Shown: positions 50,959 through 60,900 of the stretch, in pieces
Layout: each line of letters begins with the position of its first letter
Position numbering within the stretch: the stretch's first letter is position 1
Origin: Promicromonospora sp042731755
GTDB taxonomy: Bacteria; Actinomycetota; Actinomycetes; Actinomycetales; Cellulomonadaceae
Assembly (NCBI RefSeq): GCF_042731755.1
Contig: NZ_JBHWLR010000006.1
Span: 320,071-384,070 of the forward strand
Direction: 5' to 3'
Length of the DNA: 64,000 nt
Program-made: the position numbers and the translations under genes
Notes under the pieces: generated by a model
The model's input: only the letters and a program-made list of their open reading frames with translations
What the model was told of the DNA's origin: nothing
Database searches by the model: none

Positions 50959-51909
50959 TCAGCCCATCGCCAGAGCGATCCCGTCCAGGATGTCGTGCTC
51001 GCTGGTGACCACGTGGGTCAGCGACCCGCCCGCGGCCCGGACGTCGGCCACGACGCGCTGGATCACCTCGGACCACACGAGCGCCCCGGCCGCGATCACG
51101 TCGACCCGGCCCGGGTGCAGGAAGCCCATCGCCGTCCGCTCGGCGCGCGGCGCCGCCAGCAGCGCGGCGCAGGACGCCAGCACCGTCTCGACCGGCAGCT
51201 CCGCCTGGTTCACCCGCTCCCGCTGGTACTCGGTCAGGCCCAGGGCGTGCGCGGTGACGGTGGTGATCGAGCCGGCCAGACCCACCAGGGTGGCGGTCCG
51301 CCCGAGCGGGACCACGCGGGCGGCGTCGTCCAGGTGGGCCCGGACGTCGGCGCGGGCGGCCTCGATCTCGGCCGCGGACGGCGGGTCGGTGTGCAGGTGG
51401 CGTTCCGTCATCCGCACCGAGCCGATGTCCATCGAGATGCTCGCGTCGACCTCGCTCGTGCCGAGCACCAGCTCGGTGGAGCCCCCGCCCAGGTCGACCA
51501 CGAGGAAGGGCCCGGCGTGCGCCGCCGCGGCGGCGCCGGTGGCGCCGCGGAACGACAGCTGCGCCTCCTCGTGCCCGCTGATCACCTCGACGTCGACGCC
51601 GAGCGCGGCGCGGACGCCGTCGAAGAAGGCGTCCCGGTTGCGCGCGTCCCGGGTGGCCGACGTGGCCACGAAGCGCACGCGCTCCGCCCCGGCGGCGTCG
51701 ATCGCCGCCGCGTAGTCGCGGGTCGCCGCGAGGGTCCGTTCGAGGGCCTCCGGCGCGAGCTCGCCGGTGCGGTCCACGCCCTGGCCGAGCCGCACCACCT
51801 CCATGCGGCGGTCGAGCTCCGTGAGGTTTCCGGCGGCGTCGACGTCCGCGACCAGCAGGCGGATCGAGTTGGTGCCGCAGTCGATCGCGGCCACGCGAGA
51901 GGAAGTCAC
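50959..51909 (-). CDS. ppx: Exopolyphosphatase / pppGpp phosphohydrolase (Ppx/GppA)
   Basis: 316 residues from GTG 51909 (GGGAG 9 nt upstream). ASKHA-fold phosphatase: phosphate loops VAAIDCGTNSIRLLVAD (about 6-22) and FLVVDLGGGSTELVLG (about 138-153), catalytic region EVISGHEEAQLSFRG with Glu, and GLAGSITTVTA. Short actinobacterial Ppx1/Ppx2 type lacking the C-terminal HD domain. Degrades polyphosphate and possibly pppGpp. It follows DUF501 by 90 nt in the conserved actinobacterial string eno-ftsB-DUF501-ppx. Confidence 0.93.
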   Translation of the reverse strand: MTSSRVAAIDCGTNSIRLLVADVDAAGNLTELDRRMEVVRLGQGVDRTGELAPEALERTLAATRDYAAAIDAAGAERVRFVATSATRDARNRDAFFDGVRAALGVDVEVISGHEEAQLSFRGATGAAAAAHAGPFLVVDLGGGSTELVLGTSEVDASISMDIGSVRMTERHLHTDPPSAAEIEAARADVRAHLDDAARVVPLGRTATLVGLAGSITTVTAHALGLTEYQRERVNQAELPVETVLASCAALLAAPRAERTAMGFLHPGRVDVIAAGALVWSEVIQRVVADVRAAGGSLTHVVTSEHDILDGIALAMG

Positions 51910-51999
51910 GCGAGGATTCTCCCAGGCACACCTGCCGCTGGGCACCGGACGTGCCGGTTCGCGAGAAACCTCACTCCCGGGCGGCGGCCGGCTGGCGCC

Positions 52000-52500
52000 T
52001 CAGCAGGTGCAGCGGTCCGGGCGCCACGTGTCCCGGGCCAGCGCCAGCGCCTCGTCGCCGAGCGGGTTCACACCCGGGCCGGCGGCGAGCGCGTGCGCGA
52101 ACAGGACGTGCAGGCACTTGACGCGGGTCGGCATGCCGCCCGCGGAGATGCCGTCGATCTCGTCGACGTGCCCGATGGCCTCGCGCTGCGCCAGGTAGTG
52201 CTCGTGCGCCTTGCGGTAGGCGGCGGCGAGGTCCTCGTCGGTCTCGAGCCGCGCCGTCATCTCCTTCATGACGCCGTTCGCCTCCAGGGTCGAGGCGGCG
52301 GCGACCGCACCGGGGTGCGTCAGGTAGAAGACGGTCGGGAACGGGGTGCCGTCGGGCAGGCGGGGCGCGGTGCGCGCCACCGTCGGACGGCCGCACACGC
52401 AGCGCGCCGCGATCCCCACGACGCCGCGCGGTTCGCGGCCGAGCTGCTCGGCCAGGACCCGCAGGTCGTCGTCGGACACGGTCTCAGTCGCGGTGTTCAC
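52000..52500 (-). CDS. DUF501 family protein
   Basis: 166 residues from GTG 52500. Contains LGREPRGVVGIAARCVCGRPTVARTAPRL (about 16-44, with CxC), PTVFYLTHPGAVAAASTLEANGVM and DEIDGISAGGMPTRVKCLHVLFAHALA, all standard for DUF501, a conserved actinobacterial family of unknown function always found between FtsB/DivIC and Ppx. The C-terminus ends DRCTC; four cysteines together could bind a metal. The conserved position suggests a link to division or envelope growth, but nothing is proven. Confidence 0.9.
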   Translation of the reverse strand: MNTATETVSDDDLRVLAEQLGREPRGVVGIAARCVCGRPTVARTAPRLPDGTPFPTVFYLTHPGAVAAASTLEANGVMKEMTARLETDEDLAAAYRKAHEHYLAQREAIGHVDEIDGISAGGMPTRVKCLHVLFAHALAAGPGVNPLGDEALALARDTWRPDRCTC

Positions 52501-52575
52501 CGCCCCATTGTCTCCCAGCGCGCGACCGGCGGCGGGCGGCGCCGGCGCGCCGTGACGCACCGCACGCCGCGCCGC

Positions 52576-53481
52576 CTACTCGCCGTCCGCGATCCGCACC
52601 GAGTCCCACACGTTCGTGTACCAGGGGACGTCCGCGTCCTCGGACGCCCCCGGCGACGGCTCGACGACACCGGGCTGCGGCTCCTCCTGCTCGACCGAGT
52701 CGGTGTCCAGCGGGCGCCACACCTTGTCCCCCGGCATGACGAACCGCAGGCGCGAGCGCGCCTGCTCGATCACGTACGACCGGTCGTCCCAGCGCGCCAG
52801 CTCGGTCTCGAGCTGGGCCTTCTGGTCCTGCTGCTGGCTCAGCTCGGAGCGCAGGTCGCGCAGCTCGGCCTGCTGCGTGATGACCGCGCGCACCGTCGGG
52901 AGCAGCAGCACCACCGCGAGGAGCACCACCACGGACAGCACCATGGCGCGGACCGTGAGCACCTCGGGCACCACCAGCCCGTAGCTGCCGCGCTTGCGGT
53001 CCGCGCGTGCCGGGCGGGCGGGCGGCGCGACGCTGCCGGTGGCCGTGCTCCGGCGACGCGGCTGCGCCGGCCGCTTCGCCCCGCTGCCCGACGTCGGGCG
53101 CGCACCGCGTGCGGGGGCCCCGGCCGAGCGTGCGGCCGGCCGTCCCGGAGCAGTCCGGGGCGCGGCAGCGCGACGGCCGGACGACGTCGACGGCGCGGCA
53201 GGCTTGCGTGCGGTCGACGCGGCCGCCTTCGAGCCCTTGGCGTCCTTCGTGCCCTTGGCGGTGGAGCCCTTGGCGGTGGAGCCCTTGGCAGCGGAGCCCT
53301 TGGCCCCCTTGTCCGCCGGCCCGGACGGCTTCTTGGCCGACGCCCGGCCCTTCGCCGGTGTCGTCCCCTTGCCGGCCTTCGCGCCGGAGGCGCCCGCACC
53401 GGTGCGGGGCGTCGACGAGGGGCGCGCACCCGAGCCGCGCGCCGAACCCGAGGGCCGCGCCGGGCGACGTGAGGAAGGCAT
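52576..53481 (-). CDS. ftsB: FtsB/DivIC-type septum formation initiator
   Basis: 301 residues. A 170-residue disordered, Lys/Ala/Ser/Pro/Arg-rich N-terminus with KGSTAKGSTAKG repeats precedes one transmembrane helix (VLSVVVLLAVVLLLPTV, about 182-198), a coiled coil (ITQQAELRDLRSELSQQQDQKAQLETELA) and the DivIC motif ARWDDRSYVIEQARSRLRFVMPGD. Acts with FtsL and FtsQ in the divisome outside the membrane. The coding sequence of the basic N-terminus carries 15-bp repeats (about 53252-53300). Located 207 bp after eno, as in most actinobacteria. Confidence 0.92.
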   Translation of the reverse strand: MPSSRRPARPSGSARGSGARPSSTPRTGAGASGAKAGKGTTPAKGRASAKKPSGPADKGAKGSAAKGSTAKGSTAKGTKDAKGSKAAASTARKPAAPSTSSGRRAAAPRTAPGRPAARSAGAPARGARPTSGSGAKRPAQPRRRSTATGSVAPPARPARADRKRGSYGLVVPEVLTVRAMVLSVVVLLAVVLLLPTVRAVITQQAELRDLRSELSQQQDQKAQLETELARWDDRSYVIEQARSRLRFVMPGDKVWRPLDTDSVEQEEPQPGVVEPSPGASEDADVPWYTNVWDSVRIADGE

Positions 53482-53562
53482 GGGTCGATTGTGCCGATTC
53501 GCCAGGCCTTTGTACCGGCATTACCTCCGGCGCGCCGTGTGTCGACCTCGTGGAACGCGAAA

Positions 53563-53594
53563 GCTGCCAGACACGCCGGGACGTGTCTGACAGC
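53563..53594 (-). terminator. Second hairpin after eno
   Basis: GCTGCCAGACACG (53563-53575) with CGTGTCTGACAGC (53582-53594), one mismatch, 6-nt loop. Confidence 0.6.
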
Positions 53595-53615
53595 TCGGTG
53601 CGGTGCTGCCGCACG

Positions 53616-53654
53616 GGCGCCGGTCGAACGGTTGAGGCCCCCTCGACCGGCGCC
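53616..53654 (-). terminator. First hairpin after eno
   Basis: Perfect 12-bp stem GGCGCCGGTCGA (53616-53627 with 53643-53654), 15-nt loop, 35 nt beyond the eno stop. With 53563-53594 it makes a tandem terminator, leaving ftsB to its own promoter. Confidence 0.7.
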
Positions 53655-53688
53655 GTCAGGCCTGGACCAGGCCCGGATCAGGCCGTGA

Positions 53689-54969
53689 TCAGCCCTGGAA
53701 GCGCGGGAACGCCGACCGACCGGCGTAGGTGCCGGCCTCGTCGAGCGCCTCTTCGATGCGCAGGAGCTGGTTGTACTTGTTGATGCGCTCGCCACGGGCG
53801 GGGGCACCGGTCTTGATCTGGCCGGCGTTCGTCGCCACGGACAGGTCCGCGATGGTGGTGTCCTCGGTCTCGCCGGAGCGGTGCGAGGTCATCGTGGTGA
53901 AGCCGTTGCGCTGGGCCAGCGTCACGGCGTCGAGCGTCTCGGTGAGCGTGCCGATCTGGTTGAGCTTGACCAGCAGCGAGTTCGCCGACTTGAGCTCGAT
54001 GCCCTTGGCGAGGCGCTCCGGGTTGGTGACGAACAGGTCGTCGCCCACGATCTGCACCTTGTCGCCGACCTTGCCCATGAGGGCGGACCAGGAGTCCCAC
54101 TCGTCCTCGGACAGCGGGTCCTCGATCGAGACCAGCGGGTAGTCGGCCACGAGCTGCTCGTAGTACGCGATCATCTCGTCCGGCGTCTTCTTGCCGCCCT
54201 CGAAGGCGTACACGCCGTCCGAGAAGAACTCGGTCGAGGCGACGTCGAGCGCGAGGCCCACGTCGGTGCCCGGCTTGAGGCCCGCGCGCTCGATGGCGAC
54301 GAGGATCAGGTCGAGCGCCTCACGGTTGCTGCCGAGGTTCGGCGCGAAGCCGCCCTCGTCGCCCAGGCCGGTGCCCAGGCCCTTCTCCTTCAGCACGGAC
54401 TTCAGCGAGTGGTACACCTCGGTGCCGGTGCGCAGCGCCTCGCGGAACGTCGGGGCGCCGATCGGGGCGACCATGAACTCCTGGATGTCCACGTTCGAGT
54501 CCGCGTGGGACCCGCCGTTCAGGATGTTCATCATCGGCACGGGCAGGACGTGCGCGTTCGGGCCGCCCACGTAGCGGAACAGGTCCAGGCCCGAGCTCTT
54601 GGCGGCGGCCTTCGCGACGGCGAGCGACACGCCCAGGATCGCGTTGGCGCCCAGCTTGCCCTTGTTCGGCGTGCCGTCCAGGTCCAGGAGGGCCTGGTCG
54701 ATGATGCGCTGCTCCTCGGCGTCGTACCCGATGAGCTCGGGGGCGATCTCGTCGTTGACGGCCGCGACCGCCTTCTCGACGCCCTTGCCCAGGTAACGGC
54801 CCTTGTCGCCGTCGCGCAGCTCGACGGCCTCGAACGCGCCGGTCGAGGCGCCGGACGGGACCGCCGCACGGGCGAAGGTGTTGTCGTCCAGGACGATCTC
54901 CACCTCCACGGTGGGGTTGCCGCGCGAGTCGAGGATCTCGCGTGCTCCAACGGCTTCGATGCTAGCCAC
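53689..54969 (-). CDS. eno: Enolase
   Basis: 426 residues from GTG 54969 with GAAGGAG 5 nt upstream. Converts 2-phosphoglycerate to phosphoenolpyruvate in glycolysis. N-terminal GAREILDSRGNPTVEVEI, catalytic loop FRAAVPSGASTG-like ARAAVPSGASTGAFEAVELRD, GDEGGFAP (with catalytic Glu), metal ligands in VSIEDPLSEDEW and VGDDLFVTN, and the signature LLVKLNQIGTLTET with the catalytic lysine (near 336). Full length, all active-site residues present. It is divergent from a MacB-like exporter with 289 bp between them. Confidence 0.98.
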   Translation of the reverse strand: MASIEAVGAREILDSRGNPTVEVEIVLDDNTFARAAVPSGASTGAFEAVELRDGDKGRYLGKGVEKAVAAVNDEIAPELIGYDAEEQRIIDQALLDLDGTPNKGKLGANAILGVSLAVAKAAAKSSGLDLFRYVGGPNAHVLPVPMMNILNGGSHADSNVDIQEFMVAPIGAPTFREALRTGTEVYHSLKSVLKEKGLGTGLGDEGGFAPNLGSNREALDLILVAIERAGLKPGTDVGLALDVASTEFFSDGVYAFEGGKKTPDEMIAYYEQLVADYPLVSIEDPLSEDEWDSWSALMGKVGDKVQIVGDDLFVTNPERLAKGIELKSANSLLVKLNQIGTLTETLDAVTLAQRNGFTTMTSHRSGETEDTTIADLSVATNAGQIKTGAPARGERINKYNQLLRIEEALDEAGTYAGRSAFPRFQG

Positions 54970-55258
54970 GGGGTCTCCTTCTAAGGATGTTGCTCGGAGG
55001 TTACGGCCCCCAGCCTAGGACGTCGGGCGAGGGGGCGCGGAACCGTCCATCGGGCCGCAGTTCACAGCGCCACCACAGGTTTGCGACAGCCCGACCACAG
55101 CGTGCGTTCCTAGCGTCCCGATCGTCCGGCGCAGACCGTCCGCGGTGCGACCCGCACGCCGCTCGCCCCCTCCCCTTCGGCGTGGCGACCAGCCCGTGCG
55201 GCGGTCTGCGCGGACACCAACGTCCCCGCACGTTTCCTCAGGACCGAGGCAGGAGCCC
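54970..55258. promoter_or_regulatory. Divergent promoter region, eno and MacB-like operon
   Basis: 289 bp without a gene. Toward eno only the Shine-Dalgarno and a possible TAACCT are clear. Toward the exporter, two CCACCACAG/CCGACCACAG-like direct repeats (about 55071-55100) precede TAGCGT (55113-55118), which looks like a response-regulator-controlled promoter; no strong -35 is visible. Confidence 0.4.
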
Positions 55259-56788
55259 ATGTTCTTCACCTATCTGCGCAGAGAGCTGCGCAACCGACGC
55301 AAGCAGACGGTGGTGGTCGCGATCGGCCTCGCGGTCGCGATCGCGCTGGTCATCGTCGTCAACGCGGTCTCGACCGGCGTCAGGAACGCCCAGTCGGAGG
55401 TGCTCGAGTCCGTCTACGGCGTGGGTACCGACATCACCGTCACGCAGGCGAGCGAGGGTCCGGGCGAGGGCGGCGGCCCCGGCCGCTTCGACTTCGGCGA
55501 GGGTGAGGGCGAGGCGGGCGAGGACGGCACCCGAAGCCTCGCGCAGGACCGCCTCAGCACGGCCATGGGCTCGACGTCGTTCGACGCCGCCGCCCTGGAG
55601 TCCGTCTCCGGGCTGGACCACGTGTCCGGCGTCGCCGCGACCCTCGACCTGCAGAACATGTCCTTCTCCGGCGAGATGCCGGACTTCGAGGCGATGCAGG
55701 AGGGTGGCGGCCCCGTCGACCTGCGGATGGACGCGGACGGCACGGGCGAGGGATCGGCCGGCGGGTCGTCCTTCGAGATCGAGCAGTTCACGGTCACGGG
55801 CGTGGACCCGGACGCCGCCGCCGTCGGCCCGCTGACCACCGCCACGGTGGCGGACGGCCGGACGCTGAAGGCGGGCGACGAGAACGTCGCCGTCCTGGAC
55901 GCCACGTACGCCGAGCAGCAGGAGCTCGCCGTCGGCGACACCATCACCACCGGCGGCGAGAAGCTGAAGATCGTCGGCACGGTCACCTCCACGACGGGCG
56001 ACGACGTCGCGACGGCGTCGGACGTGTACGTGCCGCTCGCGACGGCCCAGACCCTCGCGGACCTCGCCGACCAGGTCACCGACGTGTACGTCCAGGTCGA
56101 CTCGGCCGAGAACGTGGACGCCGTGGCGACCGCGATCGAGGCCGAGCTGCCCGACGCCTCGGTGAGCACCCAGTCCGACCTCGCGGAGAACGTCACCGGG
56201 TCCCTCTCGACGGCGTCCAACCTGATCGGCACGCTCGGCACCTGGCTGAGCGTCATCGTGCTGGCGGCGGCCTTCGGCCTCGCGATCCTGTTCACCGTCT
56301 CCGGCGTGAACCGCCGGACGCGCGAGCTGGGCACCCTCAAGGCGATCGGCTGGAGCAAGGGCCGCGTCGTGGGTCAGGTCGCGGGCGAGTCCGTGGTGCA
56401 GGGCCTGATCGGCGGTGTGGCCGGCCTCGCGATCGGCGCGCTGGCCGTGTGGGCCGTGAACCTGGCCGGCATCACCCTGAGCGGCGGCACGTCGAGCGGC
56501 GGCTTCACGATGGGCGGCCCGGGCGGCGGGGGCGGCGCCCCCGCCGGCGCCGTGCAGGACGCCGGCGGGCAGGCCGGGGCGGCCGGCGGCTTCGGCGGGG
56601 CGCGTCCCGGCGGGCTGGCCGGCGCCGCGAGCAGCGCCGTCGACGTCGCCCTCCAGGCCCCGGTCAGCCTGTGGATCGTGCTGGCCGCCATCGGCCTCGC
56701 CGTGCTGGGCGGGCTGATCGCGGGTGTGGTCGGCGGACAGCGCGCCGCGCGCCTGCGCCCGGTCGAAGCCCTTCGTTCCCTCGCTTGA
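55259..56788 (+). CDS. MacB/FtsX-like ABC transporter permease
   Basis: 509 residues, ATG 55259 with GGCAGGAG upstream. Four helices: one near the N-terminus (TVVVAIGLAVAIALVIVVNAV, about 16-36), a large extracytoplasmic MacB_PCD domain (about 40-315), then LGTWLSVIVLAAAFGLAILFTV, GLIGGVAGLAIGALAVWAVNLAG and LWIVLAAIGLAVLGGLIAGVVGG. VSGVNRRTRELGTLKAIGWSKGRV is the FtsX coupling segment. Between helices 3 and 4 is an extra Gly/Ala-rich loop (GGPGGGGGAPAGAV..., about 415-460). Likely mechanotransmission-type export or extraction of a peptide or lipoprotein, together with the ATPase that follows after 25 nt. Confidence 0.9.
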   Translation: MFFTYLRRELRNRRKQTVVVAIGLAVAIALVIVVNAVSTGVRNAQSEVLESVYGVGTDITVTQASEGPGEGGGPGRFDFGEGEGEAGEDGTRSLAQDRLSTAMGSTSFDAAALESVSGLDHVSGVAATLDLQNMSFSGEMPDFEAMQEGGGPVDLRMDADGTGEGSAGGSSFEIEQFTVTGVDPDAAAVGPLTTATVADGRTLKAGDENVAVLDATYAEQQELAVGDTITTGGEKLKIVGTVTSTTGDDVATASDVYVPLATAQTLADLADQVTDVYVQVDSAENVDAVATAIEAELPDASVSTQSDLAENVTGSLSTASNLIGTLGTWLSVIVLAAAFGLAILFTVSGVNRRTRELGTLKAIGWSKGRVVGQVAGESVVQGLIGGVAGLAIGALAVWAVNLAGITLSGGTSSGGFTMGGPGGGGGAPAGAVQDAGGQAGAAGGFGGARPGGLAGAASSAVDVALQAPVSLWIVLAAIGLAVLGGLIAGVVGGQRAARLRPVEALRSLA

Positions 56789-56813
56789 GCCGCTCGACCC
56801 GAAGGAAGCAGAC

Positions 56814-57491
56814 ATGTATCAGATCGACGACCTGACCAAGACGTACCAGCAGGGCAAGCGTGTGGTGCGCGCGCTCAAGGGCGTGTCCCTGACCATCGGC
56901 GACGGCGAGCTGGTCGCCGTCCAGGGCCCGACCGGCGGCGGCAAGTCCACGCTGCTGCAGATGCTGGGCGGGCTCGACCGGCCGACGTCCGGCACCGTCA
57001 AGCTCGACGGGGCCGACCTCGCCGGGATGAGCGACGCGCAGCTCACCGCCGCGCGGGCCGAGACCATCGGCTTCGTGTTCCAGAACTTCAACCTCATCCC
57101 CACGCTCACCGCGCTGGAGAACGTGGAGACGGCGCTGGTCCCGGCCAAGATCCCCCGGCAGACCAGGACGGCGCGGGCGCTGGCGGCGCTGGAGTCCGTC
57201 GGGCTCGGCGACCGCGGGGACCACCTACCGGGCGAGCTGTCGGGCGGGCAGCAGCAGCGTGTCGCGATCGCGCGGGCGCTGGTGAAGAACCCGAAGGTGC
57301 TGCTGGCGGACGAGCCCACCGGCAACCTCGACGAGGAGACCCGCGACGAGATCGTCGACCTCATCGTGGGGCTGTGGAAGGACCAGGGGCTGACGATCGT
57401 GCTGGTCACGCACGACTCGGTGGTCGCGCAGCGCACGCCGCGCCGCCTGCGCATCGCGAAGGGCGCGGTCAAGGACCTGACGGCGGTCTGA
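56814..57491 (+). CDS. MacB/LolD-like ABC transporter ATP-binding protein
   Basis: 225 residues, ATG 56814 with GAAGGAAG upstream. Walker A GPTGGGKST (about 42-50), Q-loop FVFQNFNLIPTLTALENV, signature LSGGQQQRVAIARAL, Walker B VLLADEPTGNLDEET and H-loop VLVTHDSVVA: a standard MacB/LolD/FtsE-class ATPase. Forms the exporter with the upstream permease. No sensor-kinase pair is adjacent, though such exporters are often two-component controlled. Confidence 0.94.
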   Translation: MYQIDDLTKTYQQGKRVVRALKGVSLTIGDGELVAVQGPTGGGKSTLLQMLGGLDRPTSGTVKLDGADLAGMSDAQLTAARAETIGFVFQNFNLIPTLTALENVETALVPAKIPRQTRTARALAALESVGLGDRGDHLPGELSGGQQQRVAIARALVKNPKVLLADEPTGNLDEETRDEIVDLIVGLWKDQGLTIVLVTHDSVVAQRTPRRLRIAKGAVKDLTAV

Positions 57492-57928
57492 CGCCCCAGG
57501 CCGGCAGCTCCCTCAGCGGGTCGGCAGTTCCGCGGGTCGGCAGTTCCGCGGGCCGGCAGTTCCCTCAACGAGGTCGGCAGTTCCCTCAGCAAGTCGGCAC
57601 CTTGCATCGAGGTCGGCACAGGCCTGTGCCTACCTCCCTTCCCGGTTCCCCCCTCCTCCGAACGTTCCTACCCCCCCCCCCCGCTTCTCTTTCTCCCCTT
57701 GTTTCCACTACCTCCTCGCCCCCTCCCTCNNNNNNNNNNGCACAGGCCTGTGCCGATCTCGATGCAAGGTGCCGACCTCGTAGGAAGGTGCCGACCTCAG
57801 CGACCGGCTGATCTGTCGAGCCGGGTCTCGACGGCGTCCGGGCACGCTGGCTACGCTGCCCCTACGTTCGCCGCGGCACCGTCGCCCCGGCGTCCGCCCC
57901 ACCCGAGACACGCGCAAGGGAGCGCAGC
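57492..57928. repeat. 437-bp intergenic repeat region with assembly gap
   Basis: Seven G(T/C)CGGCA units spaced 16-21 bp apart run from 57500 to 57630 (most read GTCGGCAGTTCC). The last two enter a 37-nt left arm (57593-57629) that pairs, with one mismatch, with 57740-57776. Both arms contain the palindrome GGCACAGGCCTGTGCC. Between them lie a pyrimidine-rich stretch with poly-C and 10 Ns (57730-57739). Another AAGGTGCCGACCTC copy follows at 57785-57798. No protein-coding gene is visible; it probably includes the terminator of the MacB-like operon and the promoter of the xylanase gene, which is not resolved. Confidence 0.75.
57730..57739. other. Assembly gap (10 N)
   Basis: Undetermined bases in the loop of a long inverted repeat; true length unknown. 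Confidence 0.98.
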
Positions 57929-60900
57929 ATGCCTCATCGAAATCGTTTCATCGCCCGAGATCAAGCGCCCGGTAGAAATCGTTTCACACGCCAGCTCGCC
58001 GCCACCGACCCGGCAGCCGGCACCCGGGCCACCCGCCGCTGGACGGCCGGCCTCGGCACCGTCGCGCTCCTCGCCACGGGAGCCCTGGTCGCCGCACCCG
58101 CCACCACGGCCGCGCCAGCACCCACGGTACCCGAAGCCGCCGACACCACCGTCGTCACCGCCGTCGACTTCGAGGACGGCACCACCGGCACCTGGACCCC
58201 CAGCGGCGGCGCGGGCCTCGACGTCGTCCCGGACCCCGACGGCGCGGGCAGCGTGCTCGCGATCACGCGGGCCGCCGACTACGAGGGTCTCCAGTCCCCC
58301 ACCGGGATCTTCCGCCCGGGGCTGACCTACACGTTCAGCATGCGCGCCCGCCTCGCGGAGCCCGCGGAGCCCACCGACCCGCCCGCCCCCACCAGCACCG
58401 GCGTCCGGTTCGTCGTGAAGCCGGCGTACACCTGGGTCGGCAACACGACGGTCGGCACCGGCTGGACCACGGTGACCGGCACGTACACGGCCGCCGCCGA
58501 CGCCGACCCGGCCGAGCTGCAGGCCTACCTCGGCAGCACCGACCAGGACGCCCCCTACACGCTCCTCGTGGACGACATCATGGTGACCACCTCTGACACG
58601 GTTCCCCCGGACGACGTCGTGCCCGGCGGGGCGATCAACCCCGTGCCCACGCCGGTGTACGCCGCCGAGGGCAGCGGGAACGTCTCCGCCCTGACCTTCG
58701 ACGACGGCCCGAACCCCGGCACCACGCCCGCCCTGCTGGACTTCCTCGCGGAGCACGACCTGAAGGCCGTCTTCTGCGTCATCGGGCAGAACATCCAGGC
58801 CGAGGGCGGCGCCGCGCTGTTGCGCCGGATCGTCGCCGAGGGCCACGTGCTGTGCAACCACTCGACGTCGTACGCCGACATGGGCTCCTGGACGCAGGAG
58901 CAGGTGCGCGCCGACCTGGTCGCGAACCTGGGGATCATCCGCGACGCGCTGGGCGACCCGAACCAGAAGGTCCCGTTCTGGCGCGCCCCGAACGGCTCCT
59001 GGGGCGTGACGCCCGGCGTCGCGGTCGAGCTGGGCATGCAGCCGCTCGCGGTGCGGAACACCATCGCCGACTGGGAGACCCAGGACGTCCCGACCCTCAC
59101 CGCCAACCTGCGCACCGCCATGGTCCCGGGCGAGCTGGTCCTTGCGCACGACGGCGGCGGCGACCGGTCCGGCACGCTCGCCGCGGTGCGCACCGTCGTC
59201 AGCGAGCGCCTCGCCGACGGCTGGACGTTCACGTTCCCGCAGGGCACGCCCCCGGCGTCGGGCACCGTGCTGAGCACCGACTTCGAGGACGGCACGCTTG
59301 GCGGCTGGGCGCCGCGCAACGGCACCGACGCCTCCGACTTCACGCTCGCGGTCACGGACGCCGACGCGCACGGGGGCACCTGGGCGGCCGCGCTCACCGG
59401 CCGCGACGACACCGGCGACGGCATCGGCCGCGACGTTACGGGCGTGCTGCGCGCGGGCGTCACCTACGACGTCTCCGCCTGGGTGCGCTTCCCCGCGGGG
59501 CAGACGCCGGGCGACGTCTGGCTGAGCCTGGCCGGCACGGTCGACGGCACCCAGACGTTCTCGACGCTCGGCCAGTTCACGGGCCTGACCAGCAGCGGCT
59601 GGACCGAGGTGACCGCCACGTTCACCATGCCGGACCACGACAGCGCGCTCCTCTACTTCGAGACCGCGTACAACGGCGGCAACACCAGCGACTGGCTGAT
59701 CGACGACATCGTGGTGTCCGTCCCGGAGCCGCCGCTGATCGAGGACCTGACCGGGCTGAAGGAGACGGTCGACTTCCCGGTGGGCGTCGCGATCGACAGT
59801 CGCGAGACGTCGGGCGCGGCGGCCCAGCTGCTGAGGAGGCACTTCGGCCAGATCACGCCCGAGAACCACATGAAGCCGGAGGCCTGGTACGACGCCGACG
59901 GCACGCTGCGCCGGCACCCCGAGGCGACGGCGCTCATGGACTTCGCGCAGGAGAACGACCTGCGGGTCTACGGCCACGTGCTGGTCTGGCACAGCCAGAC
60001 GCCGGACTGGTTCTTCCAGGACGACGCCGGCGAGCCGCTGGCGGCCGACGAGGCGGGCCGGGCGGTGCTCCGCGAGCGCCTGCGCGACCACGTGTTCGGC
60101 ATCGCGGAGAACCTGAGCGACGACTACGGGCTCTTCGGCTCGGCCACGAACCCGCTGGTCGCGTTCGACGTGGTCAACGAGGTGGTCTCGGACGGCGCGG
60201 AGAACCCGGACGGCCTGCGCCGCAGCGAGTGGTTCAGGATCCTGGGCGAGGAGTACATCGACCTCGCGTTCGAGTACGCGGACGAGGCGTTCAACGAGAC
60301 GTACGCCGCCCCGCCGTCGGACGCGGTGCGCGAGCGCCCGGTGACCCTGTTCATCAACGACTACAACACGGAGCAGGGCGGCAAGCAGGACCGGTACCGG
60401 GCGCTGGTGGGCCGGCTGCTGGAGCGCGGCGTGCCGGTCGACGGCGTGGGGCACCAGTTCCACGTGTCGCTCGCGATGCCGGTCAGCGCGCTGGAGGGCG
60501 CGATCGAGCGGTTCGCGGACCTGCCGGTCACGCAGGCCGTCACGGAGCTGGACGTCACCACGGGCACGCCGGTCACGCAGGCCCGGCTGGTCGACCAGGG
60601 CTACTACTACCGCGACGCGTTCGACGTGTTCCGCGCGCACGCCGAGGACCTGTTCAGCGTGACGGCCTGGGGCCTGACCGACGGCCGGTCGTGGCGCGTC
60701 GACAGCGGCGCGCCGCTGCTCTTCGACGACCGCTTCCAGGCCAAGCCCGCGTACCACGGCGCGGCCGGGGCCGAGCTGCCGGCGCGTCTGCGCACCGCGA
60801 ACGTGTTCGCCGGGAACGTGCCGCTGGACGGTTCGGCCACGGCGTCCCCGGTGTGGGACCGGCTGCCGCGGCACACGTTCGAGGCCCCGGGCGGCGGCGC

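Noticed and set aside
57500..57630. CRISPR-like array
   Set aside because: Units are short (about 12 bp), spacing is irregular, there are no unique spacers of 30-40 bp and no cas genes are present.
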